Assembly: GCA_030248215.1 (NCBI GenBank)
Contig: JASANG010003894.1
Span: forward strand, 1 to 64,000
Origin: Enoplolaimus lenunculus
Taxonomy: Eukaryota; Nematoda; Enoplea; Enoplida; Thoracostomopsidae
Direction of reading: 5' to 3'
Length of the DNA stretch: 64,000 nt
Positions 33,863-45,173 of the stretch are shown here, one piece after another (within the stretch, counting starts at the first letter, position 1; each line of letters begins with the position of its first letter). A program made the translations under genes and the position numbers. The notes below the pieces were generated by a model. That model had not been told where the DNA came from, made no database searches, and was given only the letters and a program-made list of their open reading frames with translations.

Positions 33863-34785
33863 ACTAGGTAAAAGTGCCCCTAGAAGGGACAGATTGTGAT
33901 ATGTTTCGCTTAAAGCATGTGAAAGAGGAGTTTAAACAAGGGTTAGTTAGACCATGGATCAGTAGGTAATGCTTATAATATTAGCTCCATAACTTCTATG
34001 AAAATAGTTGTCATCTATATCTTTGACGGCTGTCTTTCAGTGTTAACACGCTTACGGTCAGTGAAACAAGAAACATATGGGCCCAACGAACTTTCTTCTG
34101 TTAAGCTATAAATCGACAGTATGGGTTTTCAAGGCGTTCTAAAGTACAACTCTCAACATGCCTTTCGTATAACAGTCAGTTGCTTTTTAAAGTTATTTCA
34201 ATTGAGCGCCAGCAGAACATGTTCTTTGAAATATTTAGCAACGTTTGAATGGTATTTTCTAGATGAATAGCTTAAATATGTCACGGCACAGAACACAATT
34301 TGGAAAAGTTTCTCGCTTCACTTCATCAAATTGTCATGGTAAAGATAGGTAAAATAGTCGAGCACGTATGCGTGACATTTTTTATTTGATAATCAATAGA
34401 CGCAATTTGTATCTTGCAATATTGAAATATTTACTAATCAAGTTATAGAAACATAAATATTTTAAGACTCAAAAAATATCCTCTTCCAATGAAGTATATT
34501 AGATTAGATCACTTATAAACGGAGCATTGTAAAACCCAACAAACGCTAAAATTAAGCTGATAGGTGATGTCCGCTGGGCCCATATGTTTCTTGTTTCAAT
34601 GACCGCAAGCGTATTAACACTGAAAGACAGCCGGCAAAGATATAGATGACAACTATTTTCATAGAAGTTATGGAGCTAATATTATCAGCATTACCTACTA
34701 ACTAACCCTTGTTTAAACTCCTCTTTCACATGATTTAAGCGAAACACATCACAATCTGTCCCTTTTAGGGGCACTTTTACCTAGT
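33863..34785. mobile_element. 923-bp foldback transposon with ~220-bp arms
   Basis: The left arm 33863-34088 (ACTAGGTAAAAGTGCCCCTA) and right arm 34572-34785 are reverse complements, about 95 percent alike with one 13-bp indel. The loop 34089-34571 has no open frame. A TA dinucleotide sits at each tip. Confidence 0.85.
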
Positions 34786-34893
34786 ATAAAATTAATTTGC
34801 ATACTTATATAAAAATCGGTTGGTACGCTGCCAAAAATACGTATGGGGGCGCTCCAATCTTAATAGTATAGATAAAAGGGTAAATACTGCTTT

Positions 34894-35095
34894 CAATCAA
34901 TGTTACTTTTAGGGTCGGTCAGTGTACGCTAAGCATATTCGAAAGCCTAAGCCTAATCGTTGAAAAAAATTGTAAACCTAAGCCTAAGCCTGAACATTAA
35001 TACTCCAAGCCTGAGCAAAAATATAGTCTAAAATCTAAGCTTCCTCTTTTGCAGTCTCACTAGAAAACGACACGGCCCTAAAAGTAACGTGGGCC
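34894..35095. mobile_element. hAT-like MITE with TTAGGC arrays
   Basis: Ends CAATGTTACTTTTAGGG and CCCTAAAAGTAACGTGGGCC are inverted repeats; the interior is a TAAGCC series. Confidence 0.75.
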
Positions 35096-35217
35096 CTTGT
35101 TTCGATGAAAAGCAGAATCCCAAGCAAATGAAGAAAAAATATTTACTGCAAATCAGCAGAGTTAACAAGCTTTCAAAACTCTTCTGAACCAGGAAATGGC
35201 AAAAAACGTACATAATC

Positions 35218-35586
35218 TTAATTCGGCCAAAAATGACCCTTTGGCACCCTGCCTCCTTCCCGAACTGCGGCGGCTCTGGCGGTGCTTCCCACGGTACTGC
35301 AGAATGTCGTTCTTTTTGGTGAAGGTACTAACTTCACGTCTACGTAGACGATGTTTCTGCAAAGTCTACTAGGTAGTTGGCAGGGTGTATTTGGAGATTC
35401 GGTTCCAGTAAAAATTGTGGTTTTGTTTCTGTTTCTGTTATGTAATATCACCGGATACTCAACTATTTCTATTTTCATATTCAAAAAATTTGGACTCTGC
35501 GATTTTACAGAAGTATTTCCAAAATCCATGCGAAGACTGATGGTATATTTGGATGGTATTGGCACAAAAAAGGGCTTCACAAGCAA
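35218..35586 (-). CDS. unrecognised open frame, possible exon or decayed gene
   Basis: A stretch of about 120 open codons reading VKPFFVPIPSKYTISLRMDF, IVEYPVILHNRNRNKTTIF and CQLPSRLCRNIVYVDVKLVP. It is longer and less biased than chance frames nearby, and its 3' third is GC-rich. There is no in-frame ATG at its start, no convincing acceptor, and I cannot match it to a family. It could be an exon of the PAN gene, a retrocopy fragment or chance. Confidence 0.25.
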   Translation of the reverse strand: MLVKPFFVPIPSKYTISLRMDFGNTSVKSQSPNFLNMKIEIVEYPVILHNRNRNKTTIFTGTESPNTPCQLPSRLCRNIVYVDVKLVPSPKRTTFCSTVGSTARAAAVREGGRVPKGHFWPN

Positions 35587-35709
35587 TATTTAACATTAAT
35601 AACATTTACTTTGTATTGTTTTCCGCTTCCTATATTTTGATCACTATCCGTGTTTGATGTCGTTTCTTGCACTGTTATTCTATGCATTTACTTCCTGATT
35701 ACAGATAAC

Positions 35710-35932
35710 GGCCAATGTATAGAACAGGGCCGTAACGGTAGTATAAGCATACTTTAAAAACCATAAAAATGAACTTATACTTAAACCTGAGTTTAAGTCT
35801 AAACCATAAAAAAAGAACTCATACTTAAACCTGAGTTTAAGTCTAAGCCAAAGCAAAAAATTAGTCAAAGCTTACGCTTATTCTATTACAGTCCCGCAGA
35901 AAAACATTCCGATCCTGATCTTTACATGGGCC
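35710..35932. mobile_element. hAT-like MITE with TTAGGC arrays, complete copy
   Basis: Perfect 8-bp target duplication CAGATAAC (35702-35709, 35933-35940). Ends GGCCAATGTATAGAACAGGG and its imperfect complement ending TTTACATGGGCC. The interior is a degenerate TAAGCC/TTAGGC series. Confidence 0.88.
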
Positions 35933-36027
35933 CAGATAACCAAAAATCCTTACACAAATTTATCTTGCACGAATTAAGTGACCCTTATAAGAGAAGTCTA
36001 AACTCTAAGGTAGACAATATTTAGAGA

Positions 36028-36198
36028 GGCCCATGTTGTTTTGAGAGGGGAACCATTTTTTCGCTGGAAAAGCTTTTGACTAACTGTTCTGCATAGGATT
36101 AGGCTTAGTTATAAACTTATTTGTGCGCTGAGGCTGAGACTTCTTAGGCTTAGGAATATACTTATACTTTTGTTACGCCCTTGAAAGTAACATTGGCC
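36028..36198. mobile_element. hAT-like MITE with TTAGGC arrays
   Basis: Starts GGCCCATGTTGTTTTGAG, ends TTGAAAGTAACATTGGCC; interior TTAGGC words. Confidence 0.75.
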
Positions 36199-38364
36199 GA
36201 CAGAGAAATACCGTTTTGTGCCTGTATACAATCTAAATATTGTGCTCTTTATAATTATTCAAGTGTAAAACTTTAAGATTCAATTTTTTTGATTTACAAA
36301 GGTTTCCATGCGCACCCAAATATTCATGCGATGATCTTATAGAGCAATGACGTTTTGGTATTATTTTAACTTCGATATTTTGTCATATAGTAACCAAACT
36401 TATAACTAAAACCATCCTAAACCATGATTGGCATAATTCCGTTAAATATAATATGTTTAACAGTCTTGGTTTGCATCGTTGCGTAGCGGCATTTAGTTTG
36501 TGGTATTTGCGACAGATCACAAAACAACAACAATATAGCAACAAATAAAATATATAATAAAATTTTGTATGTGCCACAACATTAAGAGTAATAAGGGTTG
36601 CGTTATATATACGTTATACTATGCCGGTCGCCGCTGCGAGCCGCTGGATGCCGCCGTACGCCATCGGACGCTGCCGCGAGCCGTAATACGTTGCTCAAAA
36701 ATATAGGGAAAATCTATTTGGTGGCGTTTTTTAAAAATCAAATTTTATCGCATAGGCAAGGTGTACGGAAACAATACAAAAATTCCTCGATTCAAGGTGC
36801 AAATGAGGTAGAACAAATTTTGGCGGGGTCGAAGCCAAAACGGGAATTCAATGTATACAAACCAAAATAAGTGGTTAAATTGATATCGATTTGGCGAATT
36901 TTAGCAATAATCTTCATAGTGTTGATAAAAAAATTTGATTTTAAGCTACGCTTCTGTTATTAACCACGCAAATATGCACATCATAAATTAGGAAATAGAC
37001 CGTTTCGCGTTTAGACATATTGTCTAATAGGAGACAGTCGACAGCCGCAGGTGTGAAAAACCGGAGCCGGAGGTCAACAACGAGTTTTGTCGAAATTAAT
37101 AAGTAGCCTGAGGTAAAAAATAAATTAGATAATAAAAGTGATGGGGGAAAATAGATATAAAAGTGATCTTGAATTTGGTAAATTCATTACTGAAAGTGTC
37201 GAAGTCTCCGGTGTACGTAGTTCTAACCAAACTGCAGCCAAGCCGGAGGTCGATTTTTTGCCGGAGCTGGTAGCAGATATCCGGTTGTACCGCGATAGGA
37301 GATAATCAGGGCACGCTATTCAAGGGCCAGAGTTATACAATTTAGAAATGCGAAAATGGAAAATTTTAGCTATTTTACGGTTGTATTATCGCAAAAAATA
37401 TTCTATGAAAATTTTACGCTTGATTTCCGTTTTTCTTCCACCATTTTTGAACACTGTTCGTTATTTTTTGTATTTTTTGCTGTTGATTTGCCCCCAAGCA
37501 GGTTGAGTTTTTGACCCATGTATGGCACAAATCACTCCCAATTTACGTGGTGATATCCAAATTTCCCAAAATCCTAATTTTTCAGGTAATATCCCAATTT
37601 CCCAAAATAGCAATATTATACGGGTAATGTCAAAATTTTCTTTGTGAATTCTAAATATCCTTGGAAAATTCGAATCGGTTTGGACTGAGTCTTAGGTTGA
37701 AAGTCCGGCTTAAACTTTAGTCTCAGTCTTAAGCTTAGGAGTTTAGTTTTAGACACAGGTTTAGGCTTAAACTTGAGCCCAAGCCTTATGCTAAAGGTTA
37801 GGTGTATGCTTAGGTTCGCGCGTAGGCTTCACGGGTCCATAGGCAGGTAGATGCCGGCGGGCTCAACACCTTTGTAGGCCAATTGGCACTTTTTATTCCC
37901 CCATTCTTGAGAAACTTGCTCGCATAAAAATAGAACCGCCTACTGCGGGGGGCTTGGGAGGCGGCAGCCCTCCATCCTGTTTAGCGTCCCTTAAGATTGC
38001 GGGTGGTTCAGGGGGCGGCACCATCTTGAGAACCTAATTTAAAAAGTTGCCTATGCGGAGAATGGAAGGTTTTATCTCAGGAAGTTGTTTTTTATTGTGT
38101 TCTTAAATGAGTTGTGCCACCAAACCCCACACTAGGCGATTTACGGATATGTTGAAAATGTATTGAACATTGTTGTTGTCTATCGAATACATGTTTACAC
38201 AGCAAGGCCTTAAAAATGATTTCATAAACAGTGCATTCCGAGCATAGGCGTTGCGAGGATTTCGTATCCGGAGTGTACGCAAAAACTCAATATATCATTT
38301 AAAATATATGAGCAACGTAAAACAAAATAAGGGTTCAAATTTGTACAAACGGACAATTTTACAC

Positions 38365-38775
38365 CTCCCGTAAAGTTGGGGGTTACCAAAATTTTATTTT
38401 CACGACGTCCTATTTTCACGGATAATATCCGAATTTTCCAAAATCGTAATTTCACGGCTAATATCCCAATTTCGAAAAATCCCAATGTTCCGTGCATATC
38501 CGAATTTCATAAAATCTCAATTTCCGAAAATTCCAATTTTCCAAAACCCAATTTCCAGGGTATATCCCAATTTCGCCAAAATCCCAATTTCCCGAAATCT
38601 CAAGCGAAAAAGGTTGCGCCGAAAAATTGCAATTTCCCGGCGTCGGCAAAATCCCAATTTCATAAAATCCCAATTTTCACGGTAATATCGGAATTTGCCA
38701 AAATCCCAATTTCCCGGGTATATATTATCCCAATTTCCTAAAATCCCAACTTCACGGGTAATATACGCGGATTTT
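38365..38775. repeat. decayed CCCAATTTC tandem repeat
   Basis: Irregular repeats of AAAATCCCAATTTC alternating with CGGGTAATATCC. A smaller related block is at 37540-37640. The reading frames across it are repeat by-products. Confidence 0.8.
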
Positions 38776-39475
38776 GGTAGGGACCCTTCAGTACGTTGGC
38801 CGAGATTTTCATGATAGCAATGGTTTTGCGGGTGAGCTTTGGAATGGCGGACTGAACATATGTGGGAACCGTAATCCAGAACATGAGTATATGTATATAA
38901 ATTCGTCACACTGAAAAGGGAGTTTATAAAATCCTTTACACGATCTGAGCGCAGAGTCGAACATATCAATCAAGTAAACAAACAACTCCATATTTTCTGG
39001 TTTCTAGTTGTGATAAATTTGTTAAATTTTGTTTTGGAGCATACGTTAAACTCAGCGTACAAACGGAGGTGAAATACAGCGAGGTCAACAATTTTGACGG
39101 AAATGAAGCAAAAAATTATGTTCAGTTGAATGTTTTAACAAAATTGTTCCAAGGTTATACAAATGAACTAGGGCGAAACTTTACATAAATTCCAAAACTT
39201 TCATTTTACCGAAATTTCGAACCTCCGGCAAAAATTCAACCGAAGGTGAAAAATACCAGAGTTTTAGATGTCGACGAAATTGGCAGAAGCCGGAAGTGAA
39301 GCGAAATTAGGCCGTTTGAAATGTTTAATTTGCTAATTTTAGCAAACATCAGTAAAATGTCAGAAAATTTGGTTTTAGGGTTGTACGCAAGAATTCCCGA
39401 TAATTAACTCTTCAAAGTGCACCAATATTGTAAAAACGCACCACACGATACGAATTTTTCAAAACTAAATAAAAC

Positions 39476-39690
39476 CAGGGTACAAGCAAAGGTCTGGCTC
39501 CGGCAGAAAATCGACCTCTGGCTTCGGTAAAATTTTTGTCGGAGGTTCCGGAAATTTCGGTAGCGAAATTTTTGCTCTTTTACAAAATTTTTCTGTTTGG
39601 TGGGTTTTGTTGTTTGACACACTTCTGAGAAAAGAATTGCCGACTTTTCGTAAAAAATAGCATAAAAAAGAAACGATGTAACAACGCGTT
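39476..39690 (-). mobile_element. CCGGAGG-type hAT-like MITE, inverted partial copy
   Basis: CAGGGTACAAGCAAAGGTC and CTCCGGCAGAAAATCGACCT are the reverse complement of the right end of the 39695 family. Another fragment lies to the left at 39220-39330. Confidence 0.6.
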
Positions 39691-39694
39691 ACAG

Positions 39695-40450
39695 CAGGGT
39701 GCAACCGGAGGTGAAAACTACCGGAGCCGAAGCCGGAGTCGGAAGTCAACAAAACTTGCCGGAGCCGGAGGTGAACAGAAATTAGGTAGAAAAAATGAAG
39801 GTTAATTAGTTGATTTCAGCCAATATCTACAATATATTGTTAAGTTGTTTGCAGGTACAGCCGGAAATACAATTTACCAGAACCGGATTTTGAAAAATTT
39901 ACCAGAAACGGTGCCAGAAAATGGAAAATACATGCCACCGTGTATTTTCGCAATCTTAAGGATGAAATAATTCTAGTTGGAGATAGGTATTCACTTTATC
40001 TGCTATATTTTAGATTTTCATAATCCATGGAAGCGAAATCTACCTTCGATGATTTATTTTTGGCGATTGCCAAGGTTTGCATACTGTACAAATGAAATGT
40101 GGTTAATTTTTATCGTCATTTTGTATCAAAATATCTTAATTAAACCGACAAAATTTTAATACCGGAATTTTTAATTCCGGTAAAAATTTACCGGAACCGG
40201 AAAGTGAAAAAATGCCGAAACCGGAATTCCGGTTGCACCCTGGTTGTTTAGTTTTACGCTAATTTTCTGCGAAATTTTGGAAATTCTTTCTTGAAAATTG
40301 TGATAAAAATAAAACGAAAAGCGCTGAACAGATAAGTTTTGCAAAATTACGCAAAATTTTACTACCGAAATTGCCGGAACCTTCGGCAAAAATTCTATCG
40401 GGTCCGGAGGCAGATTTTCTGCCGAACCCGGATTGAGACCTACGGATGCT
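39695..40450 (+). mobile_element. CCGGAGG-type hAT-like MITE hosting a nested insertion
   Basis: Left end CAGGGTGCAACCGGAGGTG; right end near CAGATTTTCTGCCGAACCCG. It is interrupted at 39852-40242. The sequence on either side of the insertion joins to match the uninterrupted copy at 48636-48994. Confidence 0.75.
39852..40242 (+). mobile_element. hAT-like ACCGGAA MITE nested in the 39695 element
   Basis: Ends CAGGTACAGCCGGAAATAC and CCGGTTGCACCCTG; 8-bp target duplication GTTGTTTG/GTTGTTTA (39844-39851, 40243-40250). A decayed relative is at 57983-58181. Confidence 0.8.
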
Positions 40451-42160
40451 CCCAGGATTACAGGTATTCGCTAAAATTTACAAATTAAACTCATTTTAAG
40501 TACTAAATTTCGTCTCATCTCCGGCATTTTTTCGTTGACCTCTAGCATTTTTCTGCTCCGGTTGCACTCTGTACAAAACTTCAATACCGACATTGCCGGC
40601 ACCAATTTTATTGTAATAAACGTTAGTTTCATCTACAGGAGCCAGTGGCAGACTTCCGGTAGCACCGAGTCTGGTGTTCAAAACATTTTTGCGGGTCACT
40701 TCAACAATTTTAATGTTTTATTAATATTATTTCTTTGACAAATAATCGCACCGTGGTTCCAATTTCCAATTTTAACAGCATCACGTCCTTGATATGCCTC
40801 ACGATTCGCTCTCTTAAACGTTAAAACGTATCAATTTACTTAAACAGTATGGATCGATACGCAAAGCAAAGAATCACAATTAAACAGCACATGAGTTAAA
40901 ACGGTAGGTAACGTTTCCTTTCAAATAGAACGCATGTATGATCAAAAATGGATGCTACTTAGTTTCACAAACCAAAATTTTTACTCTCCGGAGCATAAAC
41001 TTTATACAAAATCGTCACATCCATCATCTCAAACATCAAGTACAACAATAAACACCGATTTGCTAAGCATGGGATTTTAAAAGTAGGTTTAAATTTTATA
41101 CAATATTTTTTGCTAAGCATGGGATTTTAAAAGTAGGTTTAAATTTTATACAATATTTTTGTTTAAAACTTTTACGCTTACGGACACGGTTTACCTACAG
41201 TCAGTCACGGTCCCTAGTAGTATTACATTGGCCAAATTATTTTATCCCGTACGTAGTGTAGGTGTATGCCACGAGCACTGCATGCTGCTTATTCCAACGC
41301 TAAGAAGTTCACCACCATGGGTCTTCACTTAGCTCGAAAAGCTTCATACGTCAAGTAGTGTTAAATAGTTAAAACTCAGACTGTGGCCAATCACAAGTGT
41401 GGTCTACTAAAAGAAATATACCAAACATTACACTACTCAGAAATGACACACAAAGTATTATTCAAAACACAATCGGTGAAAATAAAACGTTATTACAAAT
41501 TACAGCATGAAAGAACCAAACGTCAGAAACAGTAATGTAATCCGCGTAGTCCATTTTCACGATAAACAGATCGTATACAAAATTACCGATTAATATAAAA
41601 TCAGCGCCTACGAACAAGACACAACACCAATATGATGCTTACGTACAAGACTAGCAGTTTTTTTACAGCGGGACCCAATTTTACCAAGCTGTACTTACGA
41701 AATCATTAACTCAAAATTATTGATTCATTAACGCAAATACCGATTATAGCTACCCTAATTTCAAGTTTAAAATAGCCGCATTTTGTCATGGTGTAAAGAG
41801 TGACAAACTTGTTCAATTATAGTAACGTTTCATTTTGATTATTGTCGTGTAATAGCAAAAACATTGTGTCGTCGTACCGTGTAATTCCACAGAAATTTCA
41901 AAATTCGGCAAATTCAGCAAAGGGCTTAATTATACTTAAGTTCGCTCGCTTAAGACTTTGAATGTCCAAAAAAGCTAATGTGTAATACCTAATAAGTCAA
42001 ACCCTACACTTTCCGTCGAACGGTTGTTTTGCAATGAGTTTCTTCCTTGCACTCTATGTGAAATTAAAACCAGCGCTCAAACACGGAAGCGTTATTTACG
42101 TAATATGGCCTTACCAATATGTTTAAAGGAAAAATTATTAAAATAAACAACTGAATTTCG
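40451..42160. other. no gene recognised downstream of UBA1
   Basis: AT-rich DNA with the 50-bp duplication at 41061 and a MITE-end fragment near 40540-40575. Presumably UBA1 3' flank. Confidence 0.5.
41061..41160. repeat. perfect 50-bp tandem duplication
   Basis: 41061-41110 and 41111-41160 are identical base for base (unit starts TGCTAAGCATGGGATTTTAA). Either very recent or an assembly artefact. Confidence 0.95.
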
Positions 42161-42164
42161 CTAT

Positions 42165-42170
42165 TTTATT
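42165..42170 (-). promoter_or_regulatory. candidate polyadenylation signal of UBA1
   Basis: An AATAAA on the minus strand lies about 295 nt after the UBA1 stop codon. The hexamer is common in AT-rich DNA, so this is only a plausible 3' end. Confidence 0.35.
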
Positions 42171-42463
42171 TAAATTTAATACCAACATTTCCATGGCACG
42201 GCTTCTTTTTGTGTAATAAGACTTTAAAACAATAGTTTAAAAATATAACAATAGTTTAAAAAGAATACCACTACAATTCATTTGATTTCAAAACACTCAT
42301 TCAAATGAAATTAAATTTCGTCGCTCATTTGAAATTACACAGACAAACATCTGCATGTTGTGGGCCGTGTTATTGTAGCCGATCTTACAATTTACCAAAA
42401 TATCACCATTAAAATAATCAGCAACGAAACAAAACAAACACTATCAATATTGTTATTTTATCA

Positions 42464-45173
42464 TCATGATTTTTGAGGAAGCAAATATCTGATGTATGGT
42501 ACTTCAACGTCTTCGCCGGTTTCGTCATTGCACATCGGTTCAAGGACTAACGCTTTGAAATGAGACGGAATCGGCTGACGTGTAATCGATTCAACGCACT
42601 GGCTGATGCTGTAAAAAGACAATAAGACAAAAAATGAATGACATTCGAAGCAAAACAGTTGTGCGGCGGCATTCGGTGCTGTACGGGATTTGCCACATGG
42701 TGCCAGATCGCAATATATATATTTTTTGACTGATGGTGCTGCATGAAGGGTATAGCGTCACCCTAATATGGTTCAGTTGTTGATAACAAAATACTAAACG
42801 TCCATTTTTCCGTGATGAGATACTACTGACGTTAGTTGTAAAGTTGTTAGTATGTAATTTTTGAACAAAATCTTGCAATATCATCATTCCATAACTGTTC
42901 GGTTGCAAAATCTTTTAATGTTTCGACTATATTTTTTACAAAATTAAATAATGAAACGAAACTTTCTATCGCACTTCAGTAACAACACGGTAAAAAAGCT
43001 CCATAGACTGAATCGAACGTATTGCTAGTAACTTATATCAAAACCGACCGCAAATTAGAAACTCAAACCATCAACTAATCTAAATTGAAAAACTAAAAAG
43101 ATCAATACTTACGTCATATTTAGGCGTTCCATTTTCTTCTGTTGGGCCATAAAGAAAGAGTAGAGCATGCTTACACCCTGACTTAGCATTGTCATTTCAA
43201 GCTTGTGTTCATTCTGAAAGATTAACACAATCGCTGTCGATCAAAACAAGCAAAATATTCACACACAAAGCACATAGGAAATAATGTCATCCACCATTCG
43301 CGAAATCTTATACGAATTTCTCGCAAAAGAAATCAACATATACAAACAGATCTGCGAATCAAGCGTTTCAATTTCAAGAACGAAAAAACCAAGGCTTAGG
43401 TCACTGCTAAGGACCATATTATGCCAAAACCGGATATTCGTTGCCTACATACAGGCTGATGGTGACTTGCGGCTACAAAACAACCTACAAGGAGTAACTT
43501 TTCCTTGAACACAAAGAATTTACGGAAAGCCACAGTACAACCTTCAATGAGTAACTTTGCCTTAACTAAAATAATTTACGGAAAGCGTATTTTTTAAATA
43601 TCGGAGTAAACACAAACAACGTAACGTTAGTTTAGATTAAATATTAGCTAACACAAACATACATTAAGTTTGTCAATCAACTGTTGAAGCGTGAGATCGC
43701 CTTGCATTTCGAACCGGTCCCACAATGTCCATTCATTATCGTAGTACTTTAAACATTAAATATAATAATTAAAACGAATCAGAAAAACATAAAAAGTATA
43801 TAAGAAACTTGGATAAAAACTATGTAAAAGCCAATGGTTACGAGTACAAGTTGAAGTTAAATCGACAAAGAAGTCAAACTTATGTAAACGTTTATAAAAT
43901 TCCTAAATATATAAATAATTTTCTTACAAAATCATGCACGCAGCCTTGCGAAACACACGTTATTATTTTGTTTAAACTACACGTGGTTCTACAAGAAGAT
44001 TAATTCAATCATGTCACGAAGATTACTTACCTTTTTGACTGCCGCTGGTGTAGGTTCTGAGAAGCAGAAAAACGGCAGCGCAAGGTTCAAGAACCCGTTT
44101 TTAAAGGCTTCGATCTTTGGGTTACCGGTTTCACGGGCAAGTACCACCTTAAAATGAACAAAGATAAGCACGGATAAAGTAAATTACGCAAATGCTCACG
44201 AGATGCCGTACTCGCGTTCGCAACCTCAGGACTGCCAATATCGCAGTTGAGTGTAAAATTATAGATTTCGTTCCAACGAAACAAAAACATCAGATATTAA
44301 CTAACTTAACAAATGCAGTCGTGGTAAACATATCCAGCTTGTGGCAAGTAAAACTATTATCACAGTTTAGAATATGGCAACCAATCGTAACTCTTTATCA
44401 CTTTTGTGTTGCTTAAAGCATATTTCAAAGAAAAACAGTACCCCAATCATATGTGGTTCTAATATTCTTTGCATACTTGGCGGCACAAATGCAATTGAAT
44501 GTTTGTAGTTTAAATCAATAAAAAATCGTACCTTGTAGAGTTCAAGTGAAACTAATCCAGCAACTGCAGCGGTTGTCGTTGCGATTGCAGGAATGATACG
44601 ACCTGCGATTTGTTTTATCTATAAAAATGTTTGTCATTGTGATACAAACCGATTTTCAACGATGTTTTTAAATAAAACATCGAAAAACAGAGCTCCACTA
44701 AACCGTTTGGTCAGTCAATGCAACTGTGGAGAACTCGATGCTGCTCAATGGCGGTCTGACGAGGGCGACGGCTGCGCCACATATAGTGGACAAAACTCAC
44801 AGGCGAACAAAAAAACAAACGTTAATATAGTGCTAAACCGTAATGAAAATCGTGGTTCTGGTCACTGTTTTGGGTTAGGGTGTAAGCAGAGGTGGGCCCC
44901 ACGTAGATCTGGCAGTGATGCCGTCGATCAAACAAAGAGAGAGATTTCAGGAGCATCGTTGCTTATAGAGAATGTTTAAAAGCGAAACAGGGCCTACTTT
45001 GAGCATAGTTTCTTTATCGATGGAATAATTTTCTGCACGCAAGTTTGAACACGCCGCAATAAATTCCATATGATGATTGGTATCATCATCTTTTTCGAAA
45101 TCGATCGCGTTCATTTTGAGTTTTGTTTTCTCGCGTGCCAGCGCGACCCAAAGATTTTGAAGTTCTTGATCAT
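42464..45173 (-). CDS. UBA1: UBA1 exons 20-25: second adenylation segment and ubiquitin-fold domain
   Basis: Exons at 44998-45173, 44532-44618, 44031-44147, 43663-43746, 43113-43213 and 42464-42608. Exon 20 has [20 protein letters not shown] and [11 protein letters not shown]. Exon 21 is the crossover helix [18 protein letters not shown]. Exon 22 has [18 protein letters not shown]. Exons 23-25 are the ubiquitin-fold domain that recruits E2s ([48 protein letters not shown]). The protein ends PQKS followed by two consecutive TGA codons at 42464-42466 and 42461-42463. Length and order match the family with nothing missing. Confidence 0.94.

Noticed and set aside
36383-36577. Minus frame with a hydrophobic start as the missing signal-peptide exon of the PAN gene
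   Set aside because: It has no ATG (starts at GTG) and no convincing splice donor in phase 1.
38222-38969. Overlapping Asn/Pro/Ile-rich and Trp/Gly-rich frames
   Set aside because: They follow the decayed CCCAATTTC repeat and change frame with it.
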